NCBI GenBank assembly: GCA_008477525.1
Contig: SPDT01000019.1
Coordinates: 1 to 64,000, forward strand
DNA: 64,000 nt
Source: Hypomyces perniciosus
Taxonomy: Eukaryota > Ascomycota > Sordariomycetes > Hypocreales > Hypocreaceae
Direction of reading: 5' to 3'
Position 1 is the stretch's first letter. Every line of letters starts with the position of its first letter. Shown here piece by piece: positions 35,400-46,350 of this stretch. The translations under genes were made by a program, and so were the position numbers. A model generated the notes under the pieces. It was not told the DNA's origin. It saw only the letters and a list, made by a program, of their open reading frames with translations, and searched no databases.

Positions 35400-36680
35400 T
35401 ACGTAAGTCTTTGTCTTCCATGAAAAATCCCCGCTCTAGTCTATTATCGGACTCCTTTGTCGTCCCGGTGTAAGCACTTGTAAAAGTGGGTACGGCCGAT
35501 GCGGGTGGTGGCTTCCGGACACTCGGAGGTGGCGCCCGTTGTCGATCAACGGACTTCCGCGCTCTACAATCCCTGACCTACGTATACTATCAGATGTTGA
35601 ATAGGCAATTAGCTAAACATTACTAATCGAAGCGTGGACTTCAGGGATTGGATTGCTACTTTGTAAATGACATCATTAGCGCGCGGCAGGAAATGAAGAT
35701 TGACTATCTCAGCCAGAGTCACTCTTCATGTTGAACAGCATGTTTTTCAATCAGCAGCTCTTTAGGCTATCGTCATCCGATTGTGTGGTGAACTTAGCTG
35801 TGTCCAAGATTACTGATCGTCTGTATCGACTCTGTTGTATTGACTTGTCTATCCTTCCTAGTTTCCTTCCACATACAAAATATATAACCTTTGAATCCCT
35901 TCCAGTTCCAATAGACCTTTGGCTATAGCCGGCTCGACTGTGTGGCCAGCTTACGAGATTTTCAGCTATTGTTTCAATTTTATCAACACCGTAGCTTAGC
36001 TGTTGTTTTAGCCGCGTTATCCACTTAGCTGGCTGCAGCTATAGCTCTGTGAAGCTCTCGTTAATCTGTTCTGTTGGCCCGGCTTGGCTGAGAGCTGTTA
36101 CGAGCTAGCCTATGTCTCCGTCGTCCGTTACCATTGTGTGGCTTTGAGGTGTGGTTCGAATCTAGGTCTCTAGCTTTAGCTAGGCCTATCCATTCGACCT
36201 ACACTAGCTTGCTACTCAAGGTTGACAGCCCTCTGAAGACCTCGCTGACTCGAGCTTCCTACAGTCCATCCGGCCGTTGGCCCTAGTTGACGAGCTGTTC
36301 TATCCGACACTTCACGAGGTCGCTAATTCAGTGATCAATCTATTCTATCTGTACGAGTGCTCCATACATACAAGTATGTTTCTTTGTTTGACAATATCGA
36401 GCCATCGGGGTGCTTGATAACCCGCTCGGCCGAAAATCGACTGCCTCCTGAAGGAATGAGCTTTTACGTGCATTTTATGTCTAAATCGCGTTGTTGCATG
36501 TCAGATGCAACCCCAGGCCCCACGCAGAAAATGCCCAAAGAAGTTAGTAAATTCCGCGGAGGATTTCTTATTAAAATAGCAGGTGCTCGCTACATGCGAA
36601 GAGCGGACGCTTTCTAAGCCTCCTTCTCTTCCCAGAGCGGCTTGTAATGTTGGCCCGTCTCCCCGAAGTCTCCGACAATG
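35400..36680. other. Intergenic spacer without a supported gene
   Basis: Normal composition. The open stretches at 35728-35928, 36357-36617 and 36920-36501 (minus) have no recognisable domain, and the last two overlap on opposite strands. The part at 35990-36320 is rich in TAGCT/GCTAGC words and contains a perfect RNA polymerase III B-box-like word (see separate entry). It may be a short decayed transposon. Confidence 0.5.
36085..36163 (+). other. Pol III promoter-like A/B boxes (possible SINE or tRNA-derived relic)
   Basis: TGGCTGAGAGCTG at 36085-36097 resembles an A box (TRGCNNAGYNGG) and GGTTCGAATCT at 36153-36163 is a perfect B-box core. The spacing of 68 bp is long but possible. The sequence does not fold into a tRNA: the five bases each side of TTCGAAT do not pair. 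I therefore do not call a tRNA. A tRNA-derived SINE or chance are both open. Confidence 0.25.
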
Positions 36681-36690
36681 GCTCTTGAGT

Positions 36691-36723
36691 CCCTGACATA
36701 ACCCTGACATAACCCTGACATAA
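36691..36723 (+). repeat. Three perfect tandem copies of an 11-bp unit (CCCTGACATAA)
   Basis: Units at 36691-36701, 36702-36712 and 36713-36723, ending 312 bp before the monooxygenase start codon. Such promoter-proximal arrays can be clustered transcription-factor sites, but no known factor site is recognised. Confidence 0.85.
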
Positions 36724-36930
36724 GCTAAGGGATAGACCAAGCTTCTGGGTCTCTGGACTTTTGAACTCCGCCGACAACTCCGCCCTCCGCAGACGCTAAT
36801 AATAGTATCAAGCGACGAACGTATCCGAGTTGATATCAGATGAACTCCCCCGTCAGACATATAACCAGGCCTGTATGCCATCGCATTTCGCTCAAAGGGC
36901 GCAAGTAAGGATATTGTCATATGAATGCTT

Positions 36931-36936
36931 TATAAA
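36931..36936 (+). promoter_or_regulatory. TATA box of the FAD monooxygenase gene
   Basis: TATAAA lies 99 bp before the ATG at 37036, in a region without competing upstream TATA words and after the 11-bp repeat array. Confidence 0.5.
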
Positions 36937-37035
36937 GACGCGCCGCCATCTAGCCAAGAATAGTGCTAGAACATTCGATACGCCCTTCAAATTAGTATTC
37001 GACATTCGAGTGGAGTAAAGAAAACGTTACCTGAG

Positions 37036-38441
37036 ATGGCGCCTGGTCCTTTCAAAGTGATTATCGTCGGCGGCGGCCCTGTGGGGCTTACGGCTGCGCA
37101 CGCGATGGATAAGGCAGGCATCGACTTCATCGTTCTTGAGCGGAGGGATCAAATCGCTGTCGATGTTGGCGCTAGTTTGGTCCTCGGTCCTACCAGTTTA
37201 CGCGTCTTTCACCAACTCGGCCTCCTCGAGAAGCTAATGGATATTGGCTGCGAGATAAACCATCACAAATGTTTTACGATAGACGGATACGAATTCACGG
37301 ACGGTAATCCATGGTATTATCTCAAAAAGAAGTAAGTCTCAGTAATTACTGGATCTTTAGTCAGTCTATTGGTGGATTCTAACATATCTTTCTCAGTCAT
37401 GGCATTGCGCCTATGGCGTTCCATCGCGCAGAGCTTATCCGGACTATTTATAATTCCCTTTCTAAAAGCGCCAAAATGAAGGTATTAGTTGGGAAGAAAG
37501 TCATGGAAATTCAATCCAATGAAATAGGCGTCAAAGTCACCTGTGCCGATGGAAGCGTCTATGAAGGCAACCTTGTTCTTGGTGCAGATGGCGCACATAG
37601 CAAGACACGCCATCTGATGCGCAACCTTGCCTTGCAAGCTGATCCCAAGGCGGACTGGGATCCGGAAAATCCTTACACGACGTCATACCGGTGTATGTGG
37701 AGTAGCTTCAAGAGACCTTCTCATATGGGTCAATGCTTCGATACACAGAGCTCGGATCGCTCTGTGATGTATATCTCCGGAAAGGAACGCAGCTGGATCT
37801 TCCTATACGAGAAGCTACCAGAACCAACCAAACAGCATACCTTTTACACAGACAAGGATGCCGAGGCCTTTGCAGAACGATTCGCCGACTTCCCTATCAA
37901 TGAGACGCTGAAGGTTAAGGACGTGTTTCCCGAAAGTATAACCTATGGCATGTCTAACCTGGAGGAAGGTATTGTTAAAAATTGGGATTGGGGTCGAATC
38001 GTATTGGCCGGTGATGCATGTCATAAATTCACCCCTAACGCAGGCCTAGGCTTCCAGAACGGTATCCAGGATATCGCAGCTCTGTGTAATAGGCTACGCG
38101 AGGTAATTTCTGTCGCAGCACCTTCAGGACTGCCCACAACCGCAGCTCTTGCTGAGATGTTCAAGGCGTATCGTGAGCAGCGGGCGGAGACTCTCCAAGA
38201 GGATGCCGCAATCTCGGCGCGGGTGACTCGTTTACATGCCTGGGCCAGCTGGAGTTTTTATCTGATGGCACGGTTTCTTGTGACGCGGGAGTTTTATGAA
38301 TACGTGGTGTATAACTGGGTTATTGGACCATCAATTCAAAAGGGCCTGGTGTTGGATTATGTGAGTGCGGAGGAACCATTTCATGGGCTGCTTAGCTGGG
38401 ATCACCCGATGAACAAGAGTTCGAGCAGAGTTGATGGCTAA
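37036..38441 (+). CDS. FAD-dependent monooxygenase, PaxM-type (fungal meroterpenoid/indole-diterpene epoxidase family)
   Basis: Two exons, 37036-37331 and 37397-38441, encode 446 aa. The intron is 65 nt: GTAAGT start, CTAAC branch site, CTCAG end; joining restores NHGIAPMAFHR, a conserved stretch lost without splicing. The N-terminal Rossmann motif GGGPVG is at residues 12-17 with acidic Glu35 closing the FAD ribose site. FHR is at 107-109. The DG motif GADGAHS is at 161-167, and the GD motif GDACHKFTPNAG at 304-315 contacts FAD. The hydrophobic C-terminus (about 377-415) fits membrane association. Length is near the usual 450-480. Related enzymes epoxidise or hydroxylate prenylated substrates, but no prenyltransferase or terpene cyclase is in the window. 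The nearest other intact gene, 1.8 kb upstream, is the CrtC-like one in the same direction. No RIP damage. Confidence 0.9.
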
Positions 38442-38564
38442 ATATTCCAGATTGTGTATAGATTGCAAATGGGGCATTGCATAGAATAGATCCAAGTCCA
38501 GAAAGTGTTGTTATGCCAGTGGGATTTGACAGACGTGACGTTTGGATTGTCAAAGGCGACATTA

Positions 38565-38830
38565 CGAAGCCATGCAACCGATTTGCTTCCTGGAGGCCCT
38601 GTGTGCGCAAGCTCTGCGCCCTCACGGGTGACTTCATGAAGCGGCGCCTGTGTGATCTGCCGAACCTCACACGTTGGACGCACCCCTCGGGCAAGACGGT
38701 CTTCTTGGGCGATAACTGCCGCCCGATGCTGCCCTACCTGGCGCAGGGAAGTGCGCAGGCTTTCGAGGACGCGGCGGCCTTACGGCATGTCCTAGCACAG
38801 GGTGTGGGTATGGCCAGTGCCTTGGTTTGA
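38565..38830 (+). pseudogene. 3' fragment of a salicylate-hydroxylase-like FAD monooxygenase
   Basis: An open frame from 38477 to 38830 (117 aa) starts with unrelated residues, then from about 38565 matches the FAD-binding end of a salicylate-hydroxylase-like enzyme: KRRLCDLPNLTRWTHPSGKT, then LGDNCRPMLPYLAQGSAQA and FEDAAALRHVLAQG. The usual family text is GDACHPM; here it is GDNCRPM, so two conserved positions are changed. The N-terminal Rossmann domain is missing and the protein ends just after the GD motif region, so it is a broken remnant. It is a different subfamily from the adjacent gene (no KFTPNAG), hence not a tandem duplicate of it. Confidence 0.8.
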
Positions 38831-38999
38831 TTTGATTTAATTGTTTAACGCCACGTAACCACTTTTCAGCAGTTCAGCCTCCCAGGGGGCATTAGGCGTT
38901 TAGGGACCGTCGATCTAGAGCTATCTATCTAAATATAAAGGGGGTCCGCGAATTAAGATAACTTAAAGGCCGTTTTAGGGGCCAAATATAGTAATAAAA
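38831..38999. other. Right border of the gene island
   Basis: Composition falls from normal to TA-rich between 38900 and 39000. The words CAGGGGGCATTAGG and AAAGGGGGTCCGCG look like element ends, but no inverted partner was found, so no transposon terminus is claimed. Confidence 0.4.
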
Positions 39000-41045
39000 G
39001 AGACTTATAACTAAGAAACTTTAACTAATGCGTAGATTAAGGGGTATTGTTATAGTATTAAATATATAATAAATGTAGGTAATAGGTTATCTCTTTCTAG
39101 TAATTTTATAGTATTCTATTTCTTTAAAGTATTTTATATATTTTATTTAATTTATGCCAATTAGTTTAATAATATATTTTTTTATCCTTCAAAGGGTAAT
39201 GCCTTTACTTTTCTACAGTATAGTAAATATATTAAACACTTTCTTTTACTATACCTATAAAGGCTGTCTGTATTTATATAGTTAAATCTTTTATAGTATA
39301 TTATACAGTCGCTTTTAGCTTAATTCAACTGCTAGTAGTTAATAAAGCGTTTTTTATAAAAGTATAGTTATTTCTTTTATAGGCTTAAAGGTAACTTTAA
39401 GTTTATAGGCTTTATATTTTTTATAGTAATATAGTATTTACTATTATATAAAGACCTTTATATTTTTAGCTTTTACTTTTAGTTTTTTTTAATAATAGGT
39501 AGTGTTTATTTAGTGTTTTAAGCGATATAAAGAAGTATTTTTAAAGTGTATTTAGTGTAATAAAAATTAAAGGGGTATTTAATTCTTTATATATAATTAA
39601 TAAAAGGGTTATCTTTAAAATAAACAGGCACCCTTTAAGAGCTGTATTTATTATTTTTCAGTTCATTTAGTTAATTTAATAGTTTTATTTGCATTTATTA
39701 ATATGATTTATTTTTTCTTTTTTTTAAAGATTTTATTAGGTTACGGTATTAGATTTCGGCTTTATAAAGTGCCTTTAACTTGATAACTGTTTTAATCGCT
39801 AGCCTAATAGCCTAAGGGGGGGGTTTAATATATACCTAGTTAATGCCTTTAAAGTAATTAATTACTTGTTTTACTTTAACTGCTTTTATTTTAATATAGT
39901 ATTAAAAAGTAAAATAAATATTAAAGTAAACGTTTAACTATTTTATACTTTTATTTAATATTATTATTTTATTTTTATATTATATTATTAATAGTTATTT
40001 ATTTATATATTATTATTTCTATAAGAAATATTATAGTTTTATTTTATTTAATAAAAAGTATATTTTATTTTTTTAACTTTATTTAATAGTTTAGTTTAAT
40101 AGTTTACTATTGCAGTAGCTTTTTTAAATAATTTACGATATATTAAAATTCTATAGTTATTTATATATTTAAACCTATATCTTTAATCTTTAATTTTATA
40201 AATTAACTTACTATAGATTAAGTAAATTATGAAAGATATTAGTAATCTTTATTATAGACTATATAGTAGTAGTTATATTACTATAGTATATTACTATTTA
40301 TTATTTAATTAGAAAGCTTTTTATTTAATAGGTAACTGTTATAAACTACTTTTAATATTTTATTTTTAAAAGTAATTTATTATAAAGTATAGTATTAAAT
40401 ACTTTTTTTATATTTATTATTAATAGTATTACTATTTTGTATTTATTAAACATAGATTTAATATTAGATTTTAATATAGTAATTAAGTCTATTACTGCCT
40501 TTGTTAATACGGCCTTTATTTATTATAGTTAAAGAATATTATTATAGACTGCCTTTGAGGCTATTCTATTAATAATTAATCGCTTCAATGTTTTTTTTAA
40601 ATATAAACGTAGTAATATAAGCCTTTAGCCTTTATATATAAATAAATGTTTTTTAGGTTTTAAAATAAATATTATATATACTGCTTTAAATACTTTGAAT
40701 TAATATTTAAGCTTTATATAATTTTTATATAAGGATTTTATAGTTTCTTTACTAGCTAGCTATATAGCTTTAAATATTATTATTATAATATTAGTAGCTT
40801 TTAATATAGTATTACCTACTTTATATATTACTTATAGGACTTTTTTAATTAATATAGTATTTTATTAAAGTATATTTATAGTAAGTATTATAAAATCTAT
40901 AAATTTAAAATATTATTCTTAAAAGAGCTCTTTATTAATAATATAATATATAGTATTTTTACCTTTTTTATTAAGTTAATAATAATGTTATTATTATAGT
41001 TTAGTAGTAAAGGTTAAAATTATAAGCTTTTTTAATATTAATTAA
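39000..41045 (-). mobile_element. LINE-2: LINE relic, 5' truncated
   Basis: On the minus strand, about 40730-40560 translates to FKAVYIIFILKPKKHLFIYK followed by an L-x-x-x-LKKTLKRLIINRIA pattern, which is the start of a Tad1/I-type LINE reverse transcriptase (KPGKxP...YRPIxLLxxxxKxxERLI). Sequence to 39000 would hold the remainder of RT and RNase H, but it is too degraded to assign. The 5' part (endonuclease) is missing at the 41045 junction with copia-3. Confidence 0.65.
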
Positions 41046-41310
41046 TATAGTGGAGCGCAGTATAGCTATATAGAGTAGAAAACGAGAATAAATAAAGCTT
41101 AATTCTATAAACGAGAATATACTAAAGTGGCCTTACTATATATGTAATAGTTAATATAAAGAAGAAGCTGTATATATATACTATAAGTGTCTATATAGTT
41201 TAATATATCGCTTATACAATATATATATTAGTTTATATTTATTTTATAAGTAAATAAAAGCTCTTTAGCGTTCATAAGTAATAAAGCCTTAACCTACTTA
41301 ATTTAATATA
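41046..41310 (-). repeat. Copia-3 3' LTR (265 bp)
   Basis: Reverse-complement match over its whole length to 9410-9675 and 56855-57120, with start TATATTAAATT on the minus strand after the polypurine tract. It retains GC-rich words (GAGCGCAG, ACGAGAAT) lost in the other copies. Confidence 0.82.
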
Positions 41311-44285
41311 CCCTTTAGTTAATACAGCTATTTTTAATATTTTATTAACTGTTACTTTAATTTATTTAGAATATTATAATTAACTAGCTGCACTTTAAAG
41401 CCTCCTTTATTTAATTAAAAGCTTTTTTATTGTAAATATATATTAATATTTTATTATAAAGGTAAAAGGAATATAAGTGCTATAGCTATTATTAATTTAT
41501 AATAATAGAAAGTTAGATAATAAAGCTTTTTAAGTAAATAAATTAATTTTAAATACTTAAAAATAAATATATTAACTGCCTTTAGCTTTATTCTTTACTT
41601 TTTCGTATTTAATTATTAATATTATTGCTACTAATATCAATAATACTAATAATATTAATAGTAATATAACTCCTACTATAAATATTATAGTTTTAACTAA
41701 TTCTCTTTATATTATATATTTATTAACTAATAATAACATTATAAAAGAAAAATACTTTATTAATAAAGTATAGTTATAGTTACCTTTTTTAAAGTAGTTT
41801 ATTGCATTATTAATCGCTTAGCTAGTTAAACTGCTATACCTTTTTCTCTTTTTACTATATCTTTAATACCTTTACCTACTCTTACCTTGGCTTTAACGTC
41901 AGCCTTTATTACCATACCTGCCTTAGCCTTTACCTTTATTACTACTATTGTTACTTTGATAGCTGCCTTTATAATTACTTTTATTATTATTATTACTGCC
42001 TTTACTACTATACTATTATCCCTTTTTATAAAGGTTATTTAAAGTTAATAATTGCTAGTAAAAGAGATTTCTGTTAAAATATTACTATTATTTACTTTTA
42101 GTAATATAGTATTAACTTAAATAAAAATTATTAATACATTTTTTAATAAACGTTTCTTTAATTTAGCTATATTAATGTATTTAATTATATACTTTAGAAT
42201 TATTTAACACTTATATTAATTATATACTAGCTCTATTAAGCTATAAGCAAAGATAATAATAAAATAAATGCTTTATTTATATATTGTTATATTTATAAAC
42301 TTATATGATTAAATAATAACTTAATATAAAGAGGTATTATACCTTTAATTAAATTTATTAAAAGAAAAGCATTTAATATACTTTAAAAAAGCAGTTGTTT
42401 TAAATAGTAATAATGATAATGCCTTTTATATATAGGTATATAAAGGCTAGAAAACTTTCAAGAATAATTATTGCAGTAATAGAATATACCCTATATAGTA
42501 TATAATTTATAGGCCAGAATTAATTAATTTCTTATATTTTCATATATTTTATTCTAATAACTATATATTTACCAAGTTTAATATTAATTTAAAGTATTCA
42601 AAGTATTATTAAAAAAAGGGTTTACTAAGCCTATTAGTAAATATAAAGTTAATAGAACAATAAGAAACTATAAATAATCTTTTCTAGTATTTTTATTAAA
42701 GTTATATATTTTATATATTAATATAATATAAGTAAATATTAATTTATATACTTTCTTTAATTATAAAGTATATAATTAGTTGATTATTATAATTAATATT
42801 CTAATTAGCGCTAAAGTTAAGTTTTATTTTTGAAAAAAGGTAATATAAGTTTTTTCTTTTATTATTTAAGTAAATTTAAATACCTTAGCTTTAATAATAA
42901 ATATATTAATAGTACTTTAATATATTATATTTTATAAAATACACCTTAAATATAATATAATAAAATACCTCTAAAATAATCTTTAAATATATATATTATT
43001 AACGAAAAAAGTATTATTTAAAGTAATTAAAACCTATATTTCTCTTTACCCTTTATATTAAAAAGTTAAAAAATACTATATATATAAATAATACTTAATT
43101 AATTAATTAACTGCTTTAAAGTAGTCTTTATTAAAGTTAATTAAAAACTATAATAGCACTTAAGCACTATATACTATATTAAGCTTTATTATAATAGCTA
43201 TATAAAATATTAATCTTATTTCTTTTTAAATATATTTTAATAATTACTTTCTAAGTTTATAATACACTTTTTTAAAGTTTTATAACAGGCATTAAAATTA
43301 TTAAAAACTATATTCTATTATTAAACTTAAATTATTTTGCGATTCTTTTAAAATAAACTTTATAAAAAAAGTATATTTTATATTTAATATAGTTACAGGT
43401 AATTTTGATTTTCAAAAACTACTATATATCTCCTTGACTATAAAGGTTATATTTTACGTTTAACGTATTTAATAGTTTAATATCAAAAGCTTTATTATTG
43501 CAATAATATATAATTAAAATATGACTTATATGAAATATAATAAAGATTTTTCAAATTTTATTATAGAAAAACTAAAGCTTTTTAAAGTTTAAAATTAACC
43601 TTTACTACTTTAAAGTTAAAAATAATTTATTAAACTATAACTTCAATAAATCTATTAGCCTATATAAGGCTTTAATAAACTTTAAATAAACATTTAGTTA
43701 CTTAAAACCTTTAAACAGTTTATATATAATTAATTTTAAATTCTTATCCTTTAAAATATTAAAAAAAAGCATTTTTAATATTATATTATTTTAATTTAAA
43801 GTTAAAGTTTACTATAAAAGTAATAAATATATTAAAGAAATATACTATAAATATAGCAACATAGATAATTTCTATAATAAAATACTTTTATAAATCCTTA
43901 TAGACTATAAAATCACTTTTATAGTATTTTTAAATTTTTATTTTCATTAAATTTATAAATAAAAGGTTAATATATAAATAATAGCTTTATATTGACCTTC
44001 AAGTATAGTATCTTCCATTAAGTCCCTTTTATATATAAAGAGTTAGTTTTATTATATATAGTTTACTTAAATTTATCTTTATATAGGTATTTTATAAGCT
44101 TTCTTTAATATTTACCAGTTTTATTAAATCCTATTAATAAATAGTTAATTAATTAAAAGCTATACTTTTCTAAAAAAGGATTTATAGTCTATTATTATAT
44201 TAAAAATAATAAATATTATTTCTATACTCTTTAATTTATTATTTCTTAGCTTTTATTTATTTAATAGTAATTAATATAATATTAA
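41046..44285 (-). mobile_element. Copia-3: Ty1/copia relic, minus strand, 5' truncated
   Basis: Collinear in reverse with copia-1. It has a 3' LTR at 41046-41310, a polypurine tract at 41311-41317 (minus strand AAAGGG), the Gly/Ala-rich 3' region (about 41880-42050), RNase H and RT. The match runs to about 44285 (copia-1 position near 250). It retains the roughly 180-bp pol segment that copia-2 has lost. All frames are stopped. No 5' LTR in the same orientation was found. Confidence 0.78.
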
Positions 44286-46350
44286 ATTAAAGAGGTTTTT
44301 TATTAGCTTAAGTAAGCTAGGGCCTTATTATTTATTAGCGCTAACGAGCTTTTATCCGCTTATAAAGGAGATATAAGTTCTATATAGCTACAAGTACCTT
44401 GCATTAAAGTATAAGATTATGTCTTGAATTGTATAAAAGTATATACCTTAAGGGCCCTGCTATATACGCATTGCATAACCCCTGTAATTATATAATAAAG
44501 CATTTAACTAATAACGCTATATACACTTTATCCTTATACTTTTTATATTATTTACCCCCTAATTAAAGAAGCTATTATAACCCTTCTTTAACTGCAAGAT
44601 ATTAAAATACTTAGTATTATAGGATTAAACAGTCCCTTTAAAGCTCCTCTATACCTATATTACTAGGTTAGCTGCTTATACTGCACTATAAATAGAATTA
44701 GATAATAAAGGAAAACTAACTTTAATATTAATATTTATGTAAAAATAATAGTAATAGTAGTATTATAAATAACTGTTTATATCTTAAATAATACTTTTAA
44801 AGCTCCTTTTATAAAAACGTAAATAATTCCTCCTCTTTACTACTTCTTTCCTCTATAATTATTATTACTATTATTATTATTATTAATATTATTAAAAATG
44901 GCTTATATACTGCTTATAAATCGTTTAAATAAAGCATTTATCTAATAATCTAGGTCACTAACTTCATCTAATATAGCCATAATCCGCCAAAAAAGCGCGA
45001 CTGCAGCTACTACTTTTAAAAAAACCTATAACGCTAGTACTGCAGCTGCTCCTTTTACTCTTCCTCCCGCTCTAAAGCGCTGGTCGCCTATCTATAAAAA
45101 CTGCTTATAGTCAGTAATTACTAGAAAAGGCAATCTTGCCTAGTATAGTAATAGCGCTAGTTGCTTAAAATAGTATTTTACTTGTAAAGTAGGCAATTAT
45201 TATTATATCCTATAGTATATTTATTTTATTTTATTTAATTATTTAAATTATAAAACTAATACTATATAGTTATCTTATATTAGCTTTATTAGCCTATTCA
45301 TTAGCCCTCGCTATTAATAATAGTAAAGCTTTAATAAGCCTTTTAATATATAATTAACTACTCTTTTTTAATTAATTAAGCAGATAATTAAAAAGTATAA
45401 GTAAACCCTGCGCCTATAATTTAAAGTATTAAAAGAGCTTAACTTTATTTATATAAATAGTGTAAATAGCGCTAATGCCTCTAATATAGCCTTAAACAGC
45501 CTTAATAATACTGTATACGCTTAGGCAGTATAGAAAACTATAAGTAACTTTTTATTAAGTTAAGAATAAATAGTAGCTAAAATATTAATGAATAATTGTT
45601 GCCCTTTAATCTTATTAGATTTTAAACTGCTTATCCTTTTTATAATTACCTCTCCTCTTTAACTATACTTACATCCGCTAAATTTAATAATACTTTAAAA
45701 TGCTTAAAGCATTATTAAAGTATGATTTTAATAAGCCTATTAATAGGCATTAATTTATAGGGAGATAGGTAATTTTAAATAAACTATATTAATATCTTTA
45801 ATATAGTTATATATATTTAATATCAATATAGCGCAGTTAAATATTAATTTAACTTCTTTTACTAATTATAAAAGTAATAGTCTATTAATTATTATAGTTT
45901 ATATTCTATATCTTTCTTAAGTTAAATTTTACTTTATAGAATAAACATTAAAGACCTATAATCTCTTTTATTATTTACTTTAAAGTAAACAATTCTGCCT
46001 TTATTATAAAGGTAGTTATTATATTTTAGCATATAGTATTCTATAAAATAAATCCTTTATATAGAGTTGTAAAATAGCTTTATAAAGACTTTTATATTTC
46101 TTTATTATTAGCGAAAAAGCATTATTTACTGCAGTTTAAACTTTTATTTTACTGCGCCCTTTATACTATTATATAAAATACCGCTATATATACAAATAGC
46201 AGCTTAATTAATTAACTATTTAATAATACTTTTTATTTAAGTTATTTAAGAATTTTTACAGTATTAATACTGTAAAAGCAATATTAGGCTAAAATATAAC
46301 TGCAGTATAAAGTATAGATGTTATTTTCTTTTAATAGCTTTTAACTTCCT
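44286..46350 (+). other. Mixed copia fragments; short LTR-like piece and possible gag relic
   Basis: 44300-44390 resembles, in plus orientation, the inner part of the copia-1 LTR (the GGCGCTAAAGAGC...GATATAAG words), so it may be a piece of a related 5' LTR. 44960-45120 keeps normal composition and one plus frame reads KSATAATTFKKTYN then PPALKRWSPIYK without stops, which might be gag of that element. I recognise no domain. The rest is AT-rich with nothing supported. Confidence 0.3.

Noticed and set aside
36085..36180. tRNA gene
   Set aside because: A good B box is present, but the T stem does not pair and no acceptor stem or anticodon arm can be drawn.
36501..36920. 139-aa minus-strand open frame upstream of the monooxygenase gene
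   Set aside because: No recognisable domain, overlaps the 11-bp repeat array (which it reads as a repeated peptide) and the promoter.
37815..38024. Minus-strand open frame inside the monooxygenase gene
   Set aside because: Antisense shadow of a clearly conserved coding sequence.
38392..38694. Two minus-strand open frames over the 3' end of the monooxygenase gene and the fragment
   Set aside because: Antisense to recognisable FAD monooxygenase sequence; no domain likeness.
38890..38960. Terminal inverted repeat of a DNA transposon
   Set aside because: G-rich words look like element ends, but no inverted partner or transposase was found within the next 2 kb; that region contains LINE RT instead.
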